Below are positions 14,434 to 23,370 of a DNA stretch of 35,754 bases, piece after piece. Both the position numbers and the translations under genes were made by a program. The stretch comes from Saprospiraceae bacterium. GTDB lineage: Bacteria > Bacteroidota > Bacteroidia > Chitinophagales > Saprospiraceae. The notes beneath the pieces were generated by a model. That model made no database searches. It was not told the DNA's origin and worked only from the letters and a program-made list of their open reading frames with translations. Where the stretch lies: NCBI GenBank assembly GCA_026982695.1, contig JALSGS010000002.1, positions 1 through 35,754 of the forward strand. The letters run 5' to 3'. The stretch's first letter is position 1. The number at the start of each line of letters is the position of its first letter.

Positions 14434-15753
14434 ATGTATAGGCGAAAAGTTTTTTTCTGGTCGCTCAGCACTGCTTTGGCGGGCTTTCTTTTTGGCTTCG
14501 ACACAGTGGTGATTTCGGGAGCTGATCTGGCGTTGCAGGCACTGTGGCAAACGAGCGCTTTTTTTCACGGCACGGTGGTGATGGCCTCAGCACTTTGGGG
14601 TACAGTGCTTGGCGCCATATTGGGTGGGCTGCCTACTGATCGTTTGGGGCGGAAGAAGACGTTGTTACTTATTGGGGTGTTGTATTTGGTGTCGGCCTTG
14701 GGCTCGGCATTGGCTAATGACCCATGGGTGTTTGCGGCTTTTCGCTTCATTGGCGGTTTGGGGGTAGGGTCTTCTACGGTAGCGGCACCTGCTTATATTT
14801 CGGAAATTGCGCCGGCGAAAGATCGCGGCAAGCTCGTGGCGCTTTATCAGTTCAACATTGTGCTGGGTATTTTGGTGGCCTTTGTATCCAACTTTTTGCT
14901 CAGCGACCTTGGGCCACAGGCATGGCGTTGGATGCTAGGCGTGGAGGCAGTTCCGGCATTTGTCTATACCTTGCTGATATGGATGGTGCCAGAAAGTCCT
15001 CGTTGGCTATTGGTTGTCAAGGGGGATGAGGCACGTGCCGTGGATCTGTTACAACTCGTTGACCCGAACATAGATGTGCAGCAAGCGGTGGCACAGTTGC
15101 GACGCGATCACGAGCAAACCCTTCACGGTGAAACGATTTTCGATCCCAAATATCGGTTGCCCCTTCTACTGGCCTTATTTATCGCCTTTTTCAACCAATG
15201 GTCGGGAATCAATGCCTTTTTGTACTATGCACCGCGCATTTTTGAAGCAGCTGGCTTGGGCCAAAAGTCTGCATTGCTCAGTAGTGTGGGCATCGGAGTG
15301 GTCAATATGATGTGCACGCTATTGGGCATGAGTCTGATTGATCGCGTAGGGCGTCGGCAGCTCATGTATGTAGGGTCGGTGGGCTATATTATTGCACTCA
15401 CTGCGGTTGCCATTGCGTTTAGCAAGGGAGTGGGTGGCTTTGTGGTGCCATTATTTTTGTTTTTGTTTATCGCATCGCATGCCATTGGACAAGGTACAGT
15501 CATCTGGGTATTTATCTCTGAAATTTTCCCCACGCATTTGCGCGGGCAGGGGCAGGCTTTTGGCAGTGCCGTGCATTGGATTTTGGCAGCAGCTATTCCT
15601 GCCTTGGTGCCTTTGCTTTTTGACCAAATCGGACCGGCACCTGTGTTTGGCCTTTTTGCTTTTATGATGGTAGGACAACTGCTGTGGGTATGGCAAATGA
15701 TGCCCGAGACAAAGGGAGTGCCTTTGGAAATGCTCGAGCGGCAGTTGCACTAG
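14434..15753 (+). CDS. Sugar porter family MFS transporter
   Basis: A 439-residue inner-membrane protein with about 12 transmembrane helices, the usual length for XylE/GalP/GLUT-like sugar:H+ symporters. Family signatures are visible in order: GFLFGFDTVVISGA in helix 1, PTDRLGRKK (loop 2-3 motif), RFIGGLGVGSSTVAAPAYIS with EIAPAKDRGKL after it, PESPRWL before the central loop, QWSGINAFLYYAPRIF in helix 7, DRVGRRQL (loop 8-9) and PETKG at the C-terminus. The Gln-x-x-Gly-Ile-Asn motif in helix 7 is the sugar-binding part in this family. It likely brings a monosaccharide into the cell; which one cannot be told. It follows the small exported protein on the same strand and converges with the gene at 15795. 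Confidence 0.93.
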   Translation: MYRRKVFFWSLSTALAGFLFGFDTVVISGADLALQALWQTSAFFHGTVVMASALWGTVLGAILGGLPTDRLGRKKTLLLIGVLYLVSALGSALANDPWVFAAFRFIGGLGVGSSTVAAPAYISEIAPAKDRGKLVALYQFNIVLGILVAFVSNFLLSDLGPQAWRWMLGVEAVPAFVYTLLIWMVPESPRWLLVVKGDEARAVDLLQLVDPNIDVQQAVAQLRRDHEQTLHGETIFDPKYRLPLLLALFIAFFNQWSGINAFLYYAPRIFEAAGLGQKSALLSSVGIGVVNMMCTLLGMSLIDRVGRRQLMYVGSVGYIIALTAVAIAFSKGVGGFVVPLFLFLFIASHAIGQGTVIWVFISEIFPTHLRGQGQAFGSAVHWILAAAIPALVPLLFDQIGPAPVFGLFAFMMVGQLLWVWQMMPETKGVPLEMLERQLH

Positions 15754-15794
15754 TGAGTAAATGTCTGTGTAGATAGTGTGTGGTTGGCCGTTGG

Positions 15795-16925
15795 CTATCG
15801 CCATAGCCAGGCCCAGGCCAGCCACATGCTTTCTTTTTCTCGTGGAGTGAAGGTCGTGGCCCATATTTTGGCGAAAGCCGACCACACGTGATAAAAAAAT
15901 GTTGCCGGACTGACCTCGTGGCCATCGATGGCATAGCGTATTAGGTTGTCTTGGTAGTTGCGCAGCAGTTGATGCCCATCGATGTTTAGCTGTCGTACAG
16001 ATCTTCGGGGTTCCCCTATTTCTTTATAAGAAAAATGACGCACTAACCATATTACTGCTTGGTGGCTTTCTTCTACTGACAGTGGGGGTAGCCATTGATG
16101 GCCTTGGGGCAGCGCATCTAATGGGCTGTGTGCGCGTGCATTGTCGATCAAGGGTTGAGCCAGTCGGTAATAGCTGGCCCATGCCTGGGTCTGGGTAAAC
16201 CAGTTGTCAAGGGCAGTTAGAAAGGTGGTATCCGTGGTGGATGTATGCTTTTGGAGGAACATCTGCCAGCATTGCCACCAGCCCATTTGTGAAAGGGAAG
16301 TTTTGAAGGCTAAAGTGTATTGCAATTCTTCGGTGCCGTAGTGTAGGGCTATTTGTTCTTGCTGCCACTGGATGCGTTGCATGAGCAATTTTTGGCGATA
16401 GGCCATATAGCGTCTGAGTAGCGGATAGAGTTGTTTTTTGTAGTTGTGGTCGTCTTGGCCGTAGAGTGCAAAAAAGATTTGTCGTTCTTGCCATAGCTCG
16501 CAAGAAAGTCGATCTATCGCCAGATCATTGTTGATCAGATAGTAGGTCAGTTCAGCAATGCGTGCTTTGTGGTTAGCAGCTTGAACATCGCTGCCTGTGC
16601 GTATGGCTCTTTCGCGTTCGGCCTGGCTTTGTTGTACCTCGATCCAGTGATACTGGCGTTGGTATTCGCGCAGTTCGAGTAATGCACGGCAATGATCAAT
16701 ATGGGGTTGGCTAAGGTAGGTGCGTGTGCGCTCGATGTAGCTTTGGAGCTGGCGCTTTTCCTTGACCCAACTGAGTATTTGTCTGTCGAGTGTAGCTATA
16801 TCTTGCCCAAGTGGGGCATCGTGTATCGACGCTGTGAGCTGTTGGGCATCACTCCAATAGCTCAATCCACACAGCAACGTGAGCACAAGGGCATATGCCG
16901 GGATATGTCGGGGGGGATAAGGCAT
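15795..16925 (-). CDS. Exported helical protein of unknown function
   Basis: 376 residues with a signal peptide (HIPAYALVLTLLCGLSYWSD, cleavage probably after DAQ). Residues about 35-230 are rich in Gln, Leu, Arg and Glu and look like long helices/coiled coil (EKRQLQSYIERTRTYL, QSQAERERAIRTG, KLLMQRIQWQQEQIAL). The C-terminal third is aromatic-rich (FFYHVWSAFAKIWATTF) and ends WLAWAWLWR. I recognise no domain. The start codon is followed by a C7 run (codons 4-6, plus-strand 16910-16916 as G7), similar to the genes at 5689 and 6395. It is divergent from purB with only 45 bp between the starts, and converges with the transporter, 41 bp apart. Confidence 0.65.
   Translation of the reverse strand: MPYPPRHIPAYALVLTLLCGLSYWSDAQQLTASIHDAPLGQDIATLDRQILSWVKEKRQLQSYIERTRTYLSQPHIDHCRALLELREYQRQYHWIEVQQSQAERERAIRTGSDVQAANHKARIAELTYYLINNDLAIDRLSCELWQERQIFFALYGQDDHNYKKQLYPLLRRYMAYRQKLLMQRIQWQQEQIALHYGTEELQYTLAFKTSLSQMGWWQCWQMFLQKHTSTTDTTFLTALDNWFTQTQAWASYYRLAQPLIDNARAHSPLDALPQGHQWLPPLSVEESHQAVIWLVRHFSYKEIGEPRRSVRQLNIDGHQLLRNYQDNLIRYAIDGHEVSPATFFYHVWSAFAKIWATTFTPREKESMWLAWAWLWR
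16910..16916 (-). repeat. C7 homopolymer in codons 4-6 of an exported protein gene
   Basis: Coding strand ATGCCTTAT followed by seven C, then GACATATC. It sits just before the hydrophobic core of the signal peptide, the same placement as the runs at 5679 and 6421. Confidence 0.6.
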
Positions 16926-16931
16926 AATAGT

Positions 16932-16939
16932 TACTTTTG
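16932..16939 (+). promoter_or_regulatory. Bacteroidota -7 box for purB
   Basis: TACTTTTG ends 31 bp before the purB ATG at 16971, in the 45-bp gap to the divergent gene. No clear -33 element; G-rich DNA occupies that place. Confidence 0.55.
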
Positions 16940-16970
16940 TGAGTCATTTAATTAATACAAGGCAAAAAGT

Positions 16971-18302
16971 ATGCTCACAGCTATTTCGCCCATCGATGGG
17001 CGCTACACAGAGCAGACGCGTGCGCTTTCACCTTATTGCTCGGAGTTTGGGCTGATGCGTTACCGCGTCTGGGTGGAAGTCGCTTATTTGGAGGCACTCT
17101 GTGAGCTTCCTTTGCCCCAATTAGCAGATTTTCCCAAAGCGGGAATGGATGCTTTGTGGCAAATTGTGACGACTTTTTCCGAGCTAGATGCACAGCGCAT
17201 TAAAGAAATAGAGCGTACTACTAATCACGATGTCAAGGCAGTGGAGTACTACCTCAAGGAGCGGATGGAGTCCATTGGCTTAACCAAGTGGAGGGAGTTT
17301 GTACACTTTGGCCTCACCTCGCAAGATGTCAACAATACAGCTATACCTATGCTGTTGCGCGATGCCCTTGAGCAGGTCATATGGCCAGTGGTGGCATCTC
17401 TACGAACTGCTTTGCAGCAGATGGCCCTAAAATGGCAAGGCGTGCCTATGCTGGCACGTACTCATGGTCAGCCAGCTTCGCCTACGCGTTTAGGTAAGGA
17501 AATTGCGGTGTTCGTCGAGCGGCTCGATAACTGCATCGAGCAGGCTAAGCAGGTGCGATTAAAAGCTAAATTTGGTGGCGCCACGGGTAATTTTAATGCA
17601 CATTGCGTGGCCTATCCGCAAATCGATTGGCCTAGTTTTGCCGATCGATTTGTAAGTGAAAAGTTGGGCTTGCAGCGGGCGCGTACTACCACGCAGATTG
17701 CTCATTACGATGACTTGGCCGCATTGTTTCATGCCTTGTCGCGTATTAATACGGTACTTATCGATTTGTGTCGCGACTTCTGGATGTACATTTCTATGGA
17801 ATATTTTCGGCAAAAAGTAGTAGCCGGTGAAGTGGGCAGCTCTGCTATGCCTCACAAGGTCAATCCTATCGACTTTGAGAATGCAGAGGGCAATTTGGGC
17901 GTGGCCAATGCGCTATATGCCCATCTGGCAGCCAAGCTACCGGTATCGCGTCTGCAGCGCGATCTTACCGATAGTACGGTATTGCGCAATGTGGGAGTAC
18001 CGTTGGCTCATAGCCTCATAGCCTTTAAAGCCATACGCAAGGGCTTGGATAAGCTGATTCTCGACCAACGACGCCTGCATGCCGATTTGGAAAACAATTG
18101 GATCGTAGTAGCAGAAGCCATTCAGACTATATTGAGGCGGGAAGGATATGCTGATCCTTATGAAAAGCTCAAAGCACTTACGCGGGGAAAACAAGAGGTG
18201 ACCCAAGCAGATATTCAGGCCTTTATTGAGGAGTTAGATGTGGCTGATACTGTTAAGGAAGAACTTCGCAGCATTACGCCATGGACTTATACGGGGTGCT
18301 GA
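16971..18302 (+). CDS. purB: Adenylosuccinate lyase
   Basis: Splits succinylaminoimidazolecarboxamide ribotide and adenylosuccinate, releasing fumarate, in purine synthesis. The 443 residues belong to the fumarase/aspartase superfamily, in the E. coli-like PurB group (E. coli has 456). It opens LTAISPIDGRYTEQTRALSP, a signature start of that group. Conserved parts include TNHDVKAVEYYLKE, FGLTSQDVNNTA, TRTHGQPASPTRLGKE (His165, catalytic region) and the flexible signature loop GSSAMPHKVNPIDFENAEGN with Ser290/Ser291, plus QRDLTDSTVLRNVG. Nothing is missing. The rhomboid gene starts 37 bp after the stop and probably shares the transcript. A TACTTTTG box lies just upstream. Confidence 0.97.
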   Translation: MLTAISPIDGRYTEQTRALSPYCSEFGLMRYRVWVEVAYLEALCELPLPQLADFPKAGMDALWQIVTTFSELDAQRIKEIERTTNHDVKAVEYYLKERMESIGLTKWREFVHFGLTSQDVNNTAIPMLLRDALEQVIWPVVASLRTALQQMALKWQGVPMLARTHGQPASPTRLGKEIAVFVERLDNCIEQAKQVRLKAKFGGATGNFNAHCVAYPQIDWPSFADRFVSEKLGLQRARTTTQIAHYDDLAALFHALSRINTVLIDLCRDFWMYISMEYFRQKVVAGEVGSSAMPHKVNPIDFENAEGNLGVANALYAHLAAKLPVSRLQRDLTDSTVLRNVGVPLAHSLIAFKAIRKGLDKLILDQRRLHADLENNWIVVAEAIQTILRREGYADPYEKLKALTRGKQEVTQADIQAFIEELDVADTVKEELRSITPWTYTGC

Positions 18303-18339
18303 ATTTTTGTTTTGTAGCAAATAAAAAAATAGTTGGACT

Positions 18340-18963
18340 GTGTCTATTACTTTACTCATAGTATTATTCACTGTATTGGTTTCATATCAAGCCTTTTCCG
18401 ATCCGGTCCTATTCAACAAGTTGACACATATGCCTTGGGCCGAAGTGCATCGAAAAGAGTATTACCGCTTACTTACAGCGGGCTTTGTACATGGTAGCTG
18501 GATGCACCTGCTCATCAATATGTATGTGTTCTACGAATTTGGCCAATATGTAGAGCGTCAGTTTTTGTTGATGTTTGGGCCTACCATGGGGCGTATTTGG
18601 TTTTTGGTGTTGTACTTGCTCACAATTGTAATGGCCAACTTGGGCACGATGTACAAGCATCGGCACAATCCTACTTTTCGCAGTGTGGGGGCTAGTGGTG
18701 CTGTTTCAGGTGTGTTGTTCGCTTTTGTGTTGTTTCAGCCTTGGGCTACGTTGTTGTTGTTTTTCATTATTCCCGTGCCAGCTGTATTGGCCGCTGTGTT
18801 GTACTTGATCTATTCATCTTGGGCCAGCAAGCACAGCTCAGACCACATCGATCACGATGCGCATTTTTACGGAGCCGTGTTTGGCATGCTGTTTACGCTT
18901 GTGCTTCAGCCAGCTCTTTTCCCCTATTTTGTCGAGGCTTTGCTTCGGGGGATGCCCTTTTAG
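18340..18963 (+). CDS. Rhomboid-family intramembrane serine protease
   Basis: A 207-residue membrane protein with about six transmembrane segments. Rhomboids cut substrate proteins inside the membrane. The catalytic dyad is visible: Ser119 in VGASGAVSG and His175 in DAHFYGAVFG. The HGSWMHLLINMYVFYEFG segment (51-68) with His56 and Asn60 forms the oxyanion-hole region. The start is GTG at 18340; an in-frame stop at 18322 rules out an earlier one, and MSITLLIVLF begins directly with the first membrane helix. It lies 37 bp after purB and is probably co-transcribed with it. It ends 20 bp from the convergent DinB gene. Confidence 0.9.
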   Translation: MSITLLIVLFTVLVSYQAFSDPVLFNKLTHMPWAEVHRKEYYRLLTAGFVHGSWMHLLINMYVFYEFGQYVERQFLLMFGPTMGRIWFLVLYLLTIVMANLGTMYKHRHNPTFRSVGASGAVSGVLFAFVLFQPWATLLLFFIIPVPAVLAAVLYLIYSSWASKHSSDHIDHDAHFYGAVFGMLFTLVLQPALFPYFVEALLRGMPF

Positions 18964-18983
18964 GGTGGAGGTGAAGTGGTATG

Positions 18984-19487
18984 TTATTCTAAAGGGATGC
19001 CTTTGTAGTATCCGGTGTCTCGTCCAGTAAGCTGTTTGGTCAATAAAGTGATCTGCCCCACGTGATAGGAAAAGTGCTCTACTACGTGAATGAGGATGCT
19101 CATACCTGATTCCTCGAAAGTTTGCACGTAGTGGTATTGGCAGATGTCTTCAGGTGTAAGTCGCTCGAGCGCGTCGTCTAAGTCAGTTTGCAGCTGATCA
19201 ATCATGGCGAGCAGTTGTGCCCGGGCGATAGGGCCGCGTTCGTCAAACTCGGCTTGGCGCTGTCGTTGGTCTGGCTGGCCACCCAAGCCAGCACAGATCC
19301 ATTGGCGGGCATTGCCACAGACATGGAGTGTGAGGTTGCCTACACTATTGGTTTGTTCGTTGGGTCGCCACCAGATTTGCGCTTCATCTAGCATGTCGAG
19401 GCATTTGCGCAAGCGTGCAAAGCTTTCTGCAAAGAGGCGGCGGCGCACCTCGCTCATCAATAGTCGAAACCAGGTCAAGTGGTCCAT
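18984..19487 (-). CDS. DinB-family (DUF1572-like) four-helix protein
   Basis: 167 residues, a usual length for DinB/YfiT-like four-helix-bundle proteins, many of which bind a metal through three histidines; some are bacillithiol or mycothiol-dependent transferases. Candidate ligands are His55 (LTLHVCGN) and His138 and His142 in IHVVEHFSYHVGQI, with His134 as an alternative. It has no signal peptide, so it is cytoplasmic. The biological substrate is not known. It converges with the rhomboid gene and is separated from the T9SS locus upstream by a hairpin at 19546. Confidence 0.82.
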   Translation of the reverse strand: MDHLTWFRLLMSEVRRRLFAESFARLRKCLDMLDEAQIWWRPNEQTNSVGNLTLHVCGNARQWICAGLGGQPDQRQRQAEFDERGPIARAQLLAMIDQLQTDLDDALERLTPEDICQYHYVQTFEESGMSILIHVVEHFSYHVGQITLLTKQLTGRDTGYYKGIPLE

Positions 19488-19545
19488 GATAGCAGTATGG
19501 TATGTGTGCTACTCAAGGTAAATACTTTCTGTAAAAAACTATGAC

Positions 19546-19585
19546 AAAGACCTGTGCAAACCAAGGTAGGATTGCGCAGGCCTTT
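19546..19585 (-). terminator. Probable terminator of the T9SS-linked locus
   Basis: A 14-base stem with two imperfect pairs (AAAGACCTGTGCAA at 19546-19559, TTGCGCAGGCCTTT at 19572-19585) and a 12-base loop, 25 bp past the stop of the OmpA gene. On the minus strand a T-rich stretch follows. It shares TGTGCAAACCAAG and TTGCGCAG with the hairpin at 4979. Confidence 0.6.
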
Positions 19586-19609
19586 GATAGGTGTGAGGGT
19601 CGGCTTGTG

Positions 19610-22126
19610 TTAGAAGGGGCAATTTTTGCATTCATCTACGCGTACTTGCTCATTGGGTTTTGAGAGCAAGGCTTTGGCCGGATCTACACAGCTGCGGCAT
19701 CCAATAACACGGAATTCGGTGCGCCGGTTGAGTTGATGATCGCGTTCAGAACAAGGTACATAATCGGCACAGTCGTTGACAGGCCTGGTTTCTCCGTATC
19801 CACGTGCTACGAGGCGGTCGCGGTTGATACCGTGGGCCGCCAGCCATTTGACCACTTCGTTGGCTCTTTTTTGCGAGAGCTTGAGATTGTAACGGCGCGA
19901 GCCGCGTGCGTCGGTGTGCGAGGCTACTTCTACAATATAGTCGGGATTTTCTTCCAGCATTTTGAGGAGCTTTTCCAGCTCGGGAATGGCATCGGGTCGG
20001 AGGTGGTAGTCGTCAAAGTCGTAGTAGATGTGCAGCAAGTAGGGTACAGGTTGTGGCTGGCCATCGCTGGGGATTTCGTTGATGGGCACAGGCCCTTGGG
20101 CAAAAGTTTCATTGCCTGTGAGCAGTTTGCCTTTGCTGTATTCGTGCCCATCGGGGTAAGTACCTTCAGCGGGGAGTTGGGTTTCCTTGTCAATCCACAG
20201 GCCGGTGGTTAGGTCGCGATAGGTGTATTCTGTTTCGTTGGCAGGAGCACGTTGCGTCAGATCGGGATTGGGTACCATCACAGTGGGTTGCATGTGGAGC
20301 ACCACCCTGAAGGTTTCCGATTCGTCTTTACCACGCGTACAAATGCCTTCTTCTACGGCAGCCAGATATTTGTCCTTGACGGCTTTTACCTTGTAGCAGC
20401 AACCTTTGTCGAGCTTGAAATAAAAGCGGCCGTCGATATCTGTGACGATGGGTTGAGCAGCTTCTTGGCCGCAATCGTTTTCAAGCGTAATTACGGCGCC
20501 TTCCATGGGTAGGCCTGTAGCATCGTCGAAGACGGTACCTTCTAGCTCGAAATCAGCTGCGGGTATCATGGGGATTTCCAACACGACCTTTTGCCCCAAG
20601 ATGACGTTGTGCGTACAGCCTTGTACGTTGGCCGGTTCGTAGCCTTCAGCTTTAGCCAGGAAGTTGCAGCACTCTTCGAGTTTGAGGTCTACAGAAAATT
20701 TGCCTGTATAGCCCGTCACCATGGTGAGGTCTTTGCAGTCCATATAAACTTCAGCACCTTCGATGGCCTGTTGCGTTTTGGCATTATAGACAAATACTTC
20801 TACAGGGGTGGCTACCTTACGGAAAAAGTAGATGTCGTCTCGACCGGCTCCGCCCTCACGATCGGAAGCGAAGTAGCCACAGGTGCCGTTTTCGTTAAAG
20901 GCGATGGAGAAATCATCGGCATTGGTGTTGATGGGATAACCCAAATTGACGGGTTCGGACCACGTGCCATTGCCTTTGTCTTCGACGTAGTACAAGTCCA
21001 GCCCACCTAATCCGATGTGACCATCGGAGGCGAAGTAGAGCCTACCATCCGCGGCTGAGAAGAAGGGAAAGACCTCGTGCCCTTCGGTGTTAATGTCGGG
21101 GCCGAGGTTCATGGGAGGGCCCCAACGCCCCGACTCGCGTTCGGATACGTATAAGTCCATGCCGCCAAAGCCACCAGGCATATCGGAGGCGAAGAAAAGC
21201 TTGTTGCCATCGGGGCTAAGGGTGGGGTGGGCTACGGAGTACTCGTCGGAGTTGAAGGGCAGGCTTTGCATTTCGCCCCATTGTCCTTGCCCCAAGCTTT
21301 TGGCGTAAAAGATTTTGAGGCGCACGATGCCTTCATCGTCGGTACCTACCTTGCCATTGATGAGATTGTTACGCGTAAAATAAATTTCTTGGTAGTCTCG
21401 TGTGAAGGCTACCGTAGCGTCGTGAAACTTACTGTTGAGCGTGTTGCTGAATTTGTCGGGGCGGCCGTACATGAAAATGCCGCATGCACCGTGCTCGCCA
21501 GGCTCCATTTCCTTGACGGGTACGTAGTACAGCTCCAGGAATGGGTTGCCCGTCCACATATGTTCGCGGCGTACGATGGGGTTGCGGTCGCGTTCGGAGG
21601 CGAAAACCAGCCCATCTTTGTAGAATGCGGGACCAAAGTCGTCTAAGTCGCTGTTAAAATCACAGTGTGTGACCTCATAGATATCCGCATTTTTTTTCAT
21701 CAACTCTTCTTCGTAGTCGCAAGCACGCAGCAAATATTGGCCGCGCAAGTCATCGGGTACTGCCTCTACGAATTGCTGGTACCATTCGCGTGCCAGTTCA
21801 CACTTGCCGTTGCGCTGTAACATCATGCCGTAGTACAGCTTGTGGTAAGGGGTAGCTTCAGGTAGGCGCACTACTTGGCCGTACCAGAACTCTGCGTTGC
21901 CCGTATCGTTGACCTTTCGATAAGCTTCCGCCAAATTGATCTTGGCCTCTGCCACATCGTGTTCTTCGAGAATGAGATTGTACAATTTGATGGCCTCGAC
22001 ATAGTCGAGTGCTTCCATGTACATGCGGGCTCGCTTGAGCTTGGCACTCTGAGCATCAGCTTTCTGGATAGCCCACCAACAGCTGACCCACACGAATAGA
22101 AGGATGGGGAGTATACGATTGCGCAT
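19610..22126 (-). CDS. TPR / PD40 propeller / OmpA-domain protein, T9SS PorE-like
   Basis: An 838-residue periplasmic or outer-membrane protein. A signal peptide (ILPILLFVWVSCWW...KADAQ) is followed by TPR-like helices (about 27-140), a WD40/PD40 propeller (about 150-430; HPTLSPDGNKLFFASDMPGG, FFSAADGRLYFASDG, YFASDREGGAGRDDIYFF), two carboxypeptidase-regulatory/CnaB-like folds (about 440-610) and an OmpA C-terminal domain (about 680-800; YYDFDDYHLRPDA, ASHTDARGSRRYNLKLSQKR) that binds peptidoglycan. This domain order is the PorE type known from type IX secretion. The end is a Cys-rich tail with two CxxC motifs (CRSC, CKNC). It comes 48 bp after the PorP gene, with which it likely forms an operon; together they should anchor the surface adhesin system. 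Confidence 0.9.
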   Translation of the reverse strand: MRNRILPILLFVWVSCWWAIQKADAQSAKLKRARMYMEALDYVEAIKLYNLILEEHDVAEAKINLAEAYRKVNDTGNAEFWYGQVVRLPEATPYHKLYYGMMLQRNGKCELAREWYQQFVEAVPDDLRGQYLLRACDYEEELMKKNADIYEVTHCDFNSDLDDFGPAFYKDGLVFASERDRNPIVRREHMWTGNPFLELYYVPVKEMEPGEHGACGIFMYGRPDKFSNTLNSKFHDATVAFTRDYQEIYFTRNNLINGKVGTDDEGIVRLKIFYAKSLGQGQWGEMQSLPFNSDEYSVAHPTLSPDGNKLFFASDMPGGFGGMDLYVSERESGRWGPPMNLGPDINTEGHEVFPFFSAADGRLYFASDGHIGLGGLDLYYVEDKGNGTWSEPVNLGYPINTNADDFSIAFNENGTCGYFASDREGGAGRDDIYFFRKVATPVEVFVYNAKTQQAIEGAEVYMDCKDLTMVTGYTGKFSVDLKLEECCNFLAKAEGYEPANVQGCTHNVILGQKVVLEIPMIPAADFELEGTVFDDATGLPMEGAVITLENDCGQEAAQPIVTDIDGRFYFKLDKGCCYKVKAVKDKYLAAVEEGICTRGKDESETFRVVLHMQPTVMVPNPDLTQRAPANETEYTYRDLTTGLWIDKETQLPAEGTYPDGHEYSKGKLLTGNETFAQGPVPINEIPSDGQPQPVPYLLHIYYDFDDYHLRPDAIPELEKLLKMLEENPDYIVEVASHTDARGSRRYNLKLSQKRANEVVKWLAAHGINRDRLVARGYGETRPVNDCADYVPCSERDHQLNRRTEFRVIGCRSCVDPAKALLSKPNEQVRVDECKNCPF

Positions 22127-22174
22127 GATGCTATTACTTTTTTCGTGTTTTGCGAAAGCTGCCTCTGCACCCTA

Positions 22175-23164
22175 CTAAAAGTATCGGGGCGTAGCTGCTT
22201 TCTTTGTTTTGAAGTTGAACTCGTAACCAATCATTACTTCAAATGCACCGGAAGTGACATTTGACAGCTTTGTCAGGGGATAATCGTAGGCTGCGCCTAC
22301 GCGCAAGCCATTTTCCATCACGTATGAAATCCAAATGTCGGCCGAGTCGAAAGAGCTACTCTTATCGGTAAATGCCTCGATAGCAGAACGGAAGGACGCA
22401 CCTACCCATAGCGTTTCATAGAACAATACCGATAGGTCGATGTCAAACTCTGTAGGAGCGCCAATGTCGCGGAACTGCTGTAGCGTGGCTTTAGAAGCGA
22501 ATAACCCTACATTTTTGATCAAAATAGAGGGCTTGAACAGGATGAAATCGCCTTGCAGCGGAATGACTACGCCACTCATAAAGTAATAGTGCCGTGCTTG
22601 ACGTGCGTAAATACCCGTAGTGGCACTGTCGCGCAGGTCGTACTCTACCAATTGAGGTGAGGAAGCGCCGATGTAGAAATACTTGGAGTAATAATAGATA
22701 CCGGCACCGAAATTGGGCAAGATCCGATTCTCTTGGCCATCAAAGGCTTCGTCTGGGCTTTCGATATTGAGCTTCGACCAGTCGGCCCGATATTGTTCAA
22801 TACCTGCTTGTAGCCCAAAAGAGAGTTTGGCTGCCCCAATGGGGATGCGATAGGCATAGATGAGGTTGCCACCTAGCGTATTGGTGGGCCCTATCTTGTC
22901 ATTGACAAGGCTCATCCCTATGGCTACCCGTTCATTGCGCAAGGGGGTATGCAGCGTAAAGGATTGCGTCTGGGGTGCACCATTGATCTCGTACCACTGC
23001 GTGCGATGTAGTAGTGCTACACTCATATGATCGCGAGAGCCAGCATATCCTGGATTGAAAATCAGGCTATTGAACATGTACTTGGTGAACATCGGATCCT
23101 GTTGCCCCACGGCTACGCACCAGCAAGCAGCACTCAACATCACAGTTGTCCAGATCTTTTTCAT
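22175..23164 (-). CDS. PorP/SprF-family type IX secretion outer-membrane protein
   Basis: A 329-residue beta-barrel outer-membrane protein. I chose the ATG at 23164 because it opens a signal peptide (MKKIWTTVMLSAACWCVAVG, then QQDP); an in-frame upstream ATG would put 29 unlikely residues in front. The mature start QQDPMFTKYMFNSLIFNPGY with AGSRDHMSV is the PorP/SprF signature. The rest shows alternating strands and the ending GAFEVMIGYEFNFKTKK fits a barrel closing strand. In Flavobacterium johnsoniae SprF is needed for export of the type-B adhesin SprB. By gene order (adhesin, PorP, OmpA/PD40) the same job is likely here for the protein encoded at 23371. Gap to the downstream OmpA gene: 48 bp. 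Confidence 0.95.
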   Translation of the reverse strand: MKKIWTTVMLSAACWCVAVGQQDPMFTKYMFNSLIFNPGYAGSRDHMSVALLHRTQWYEINGAPQTQSFTLHTPLRNERVAIGMSLVNDKIGPTNTLGGNLIYAYRIPIGAAKLSFGLQAGIEQYRADWSKLNIESPDEAFDGQENRILPNFGAGIYYYSKYFYIGASSPQLVEYDLRDSATTGIYARQARHYYFMSGVVIPLQGDFILFKPSILIKNVGLFASKATLQQFRDIGAPTEFDIDLSVLFYETLWVGASFRSAIEAFTDKSSSFDSADIWISYVMENGLRVGAAYDYPLTKLSNVTSGAFEVMIGYEFNFKTKKAATPRYF

Positions 23165-23370
23165 TGTGCAAATTTTTTGGCTTGGAAAATGGCGAGTACC
23201 CGGCACACAGCATACGAGTGGGGGGCAAATATTGGGCGTTGCACATGGCACTCTGCCCTTTGGCGGTCAAAAACTGTGCTAAGTTGGGGGAATATATACA
23301 TTGTGTAAGTTTTCAATACATTTTACCTTTATAGTTTGGCACTAAACGCCCAAATCGAGGCATTTTGAGT

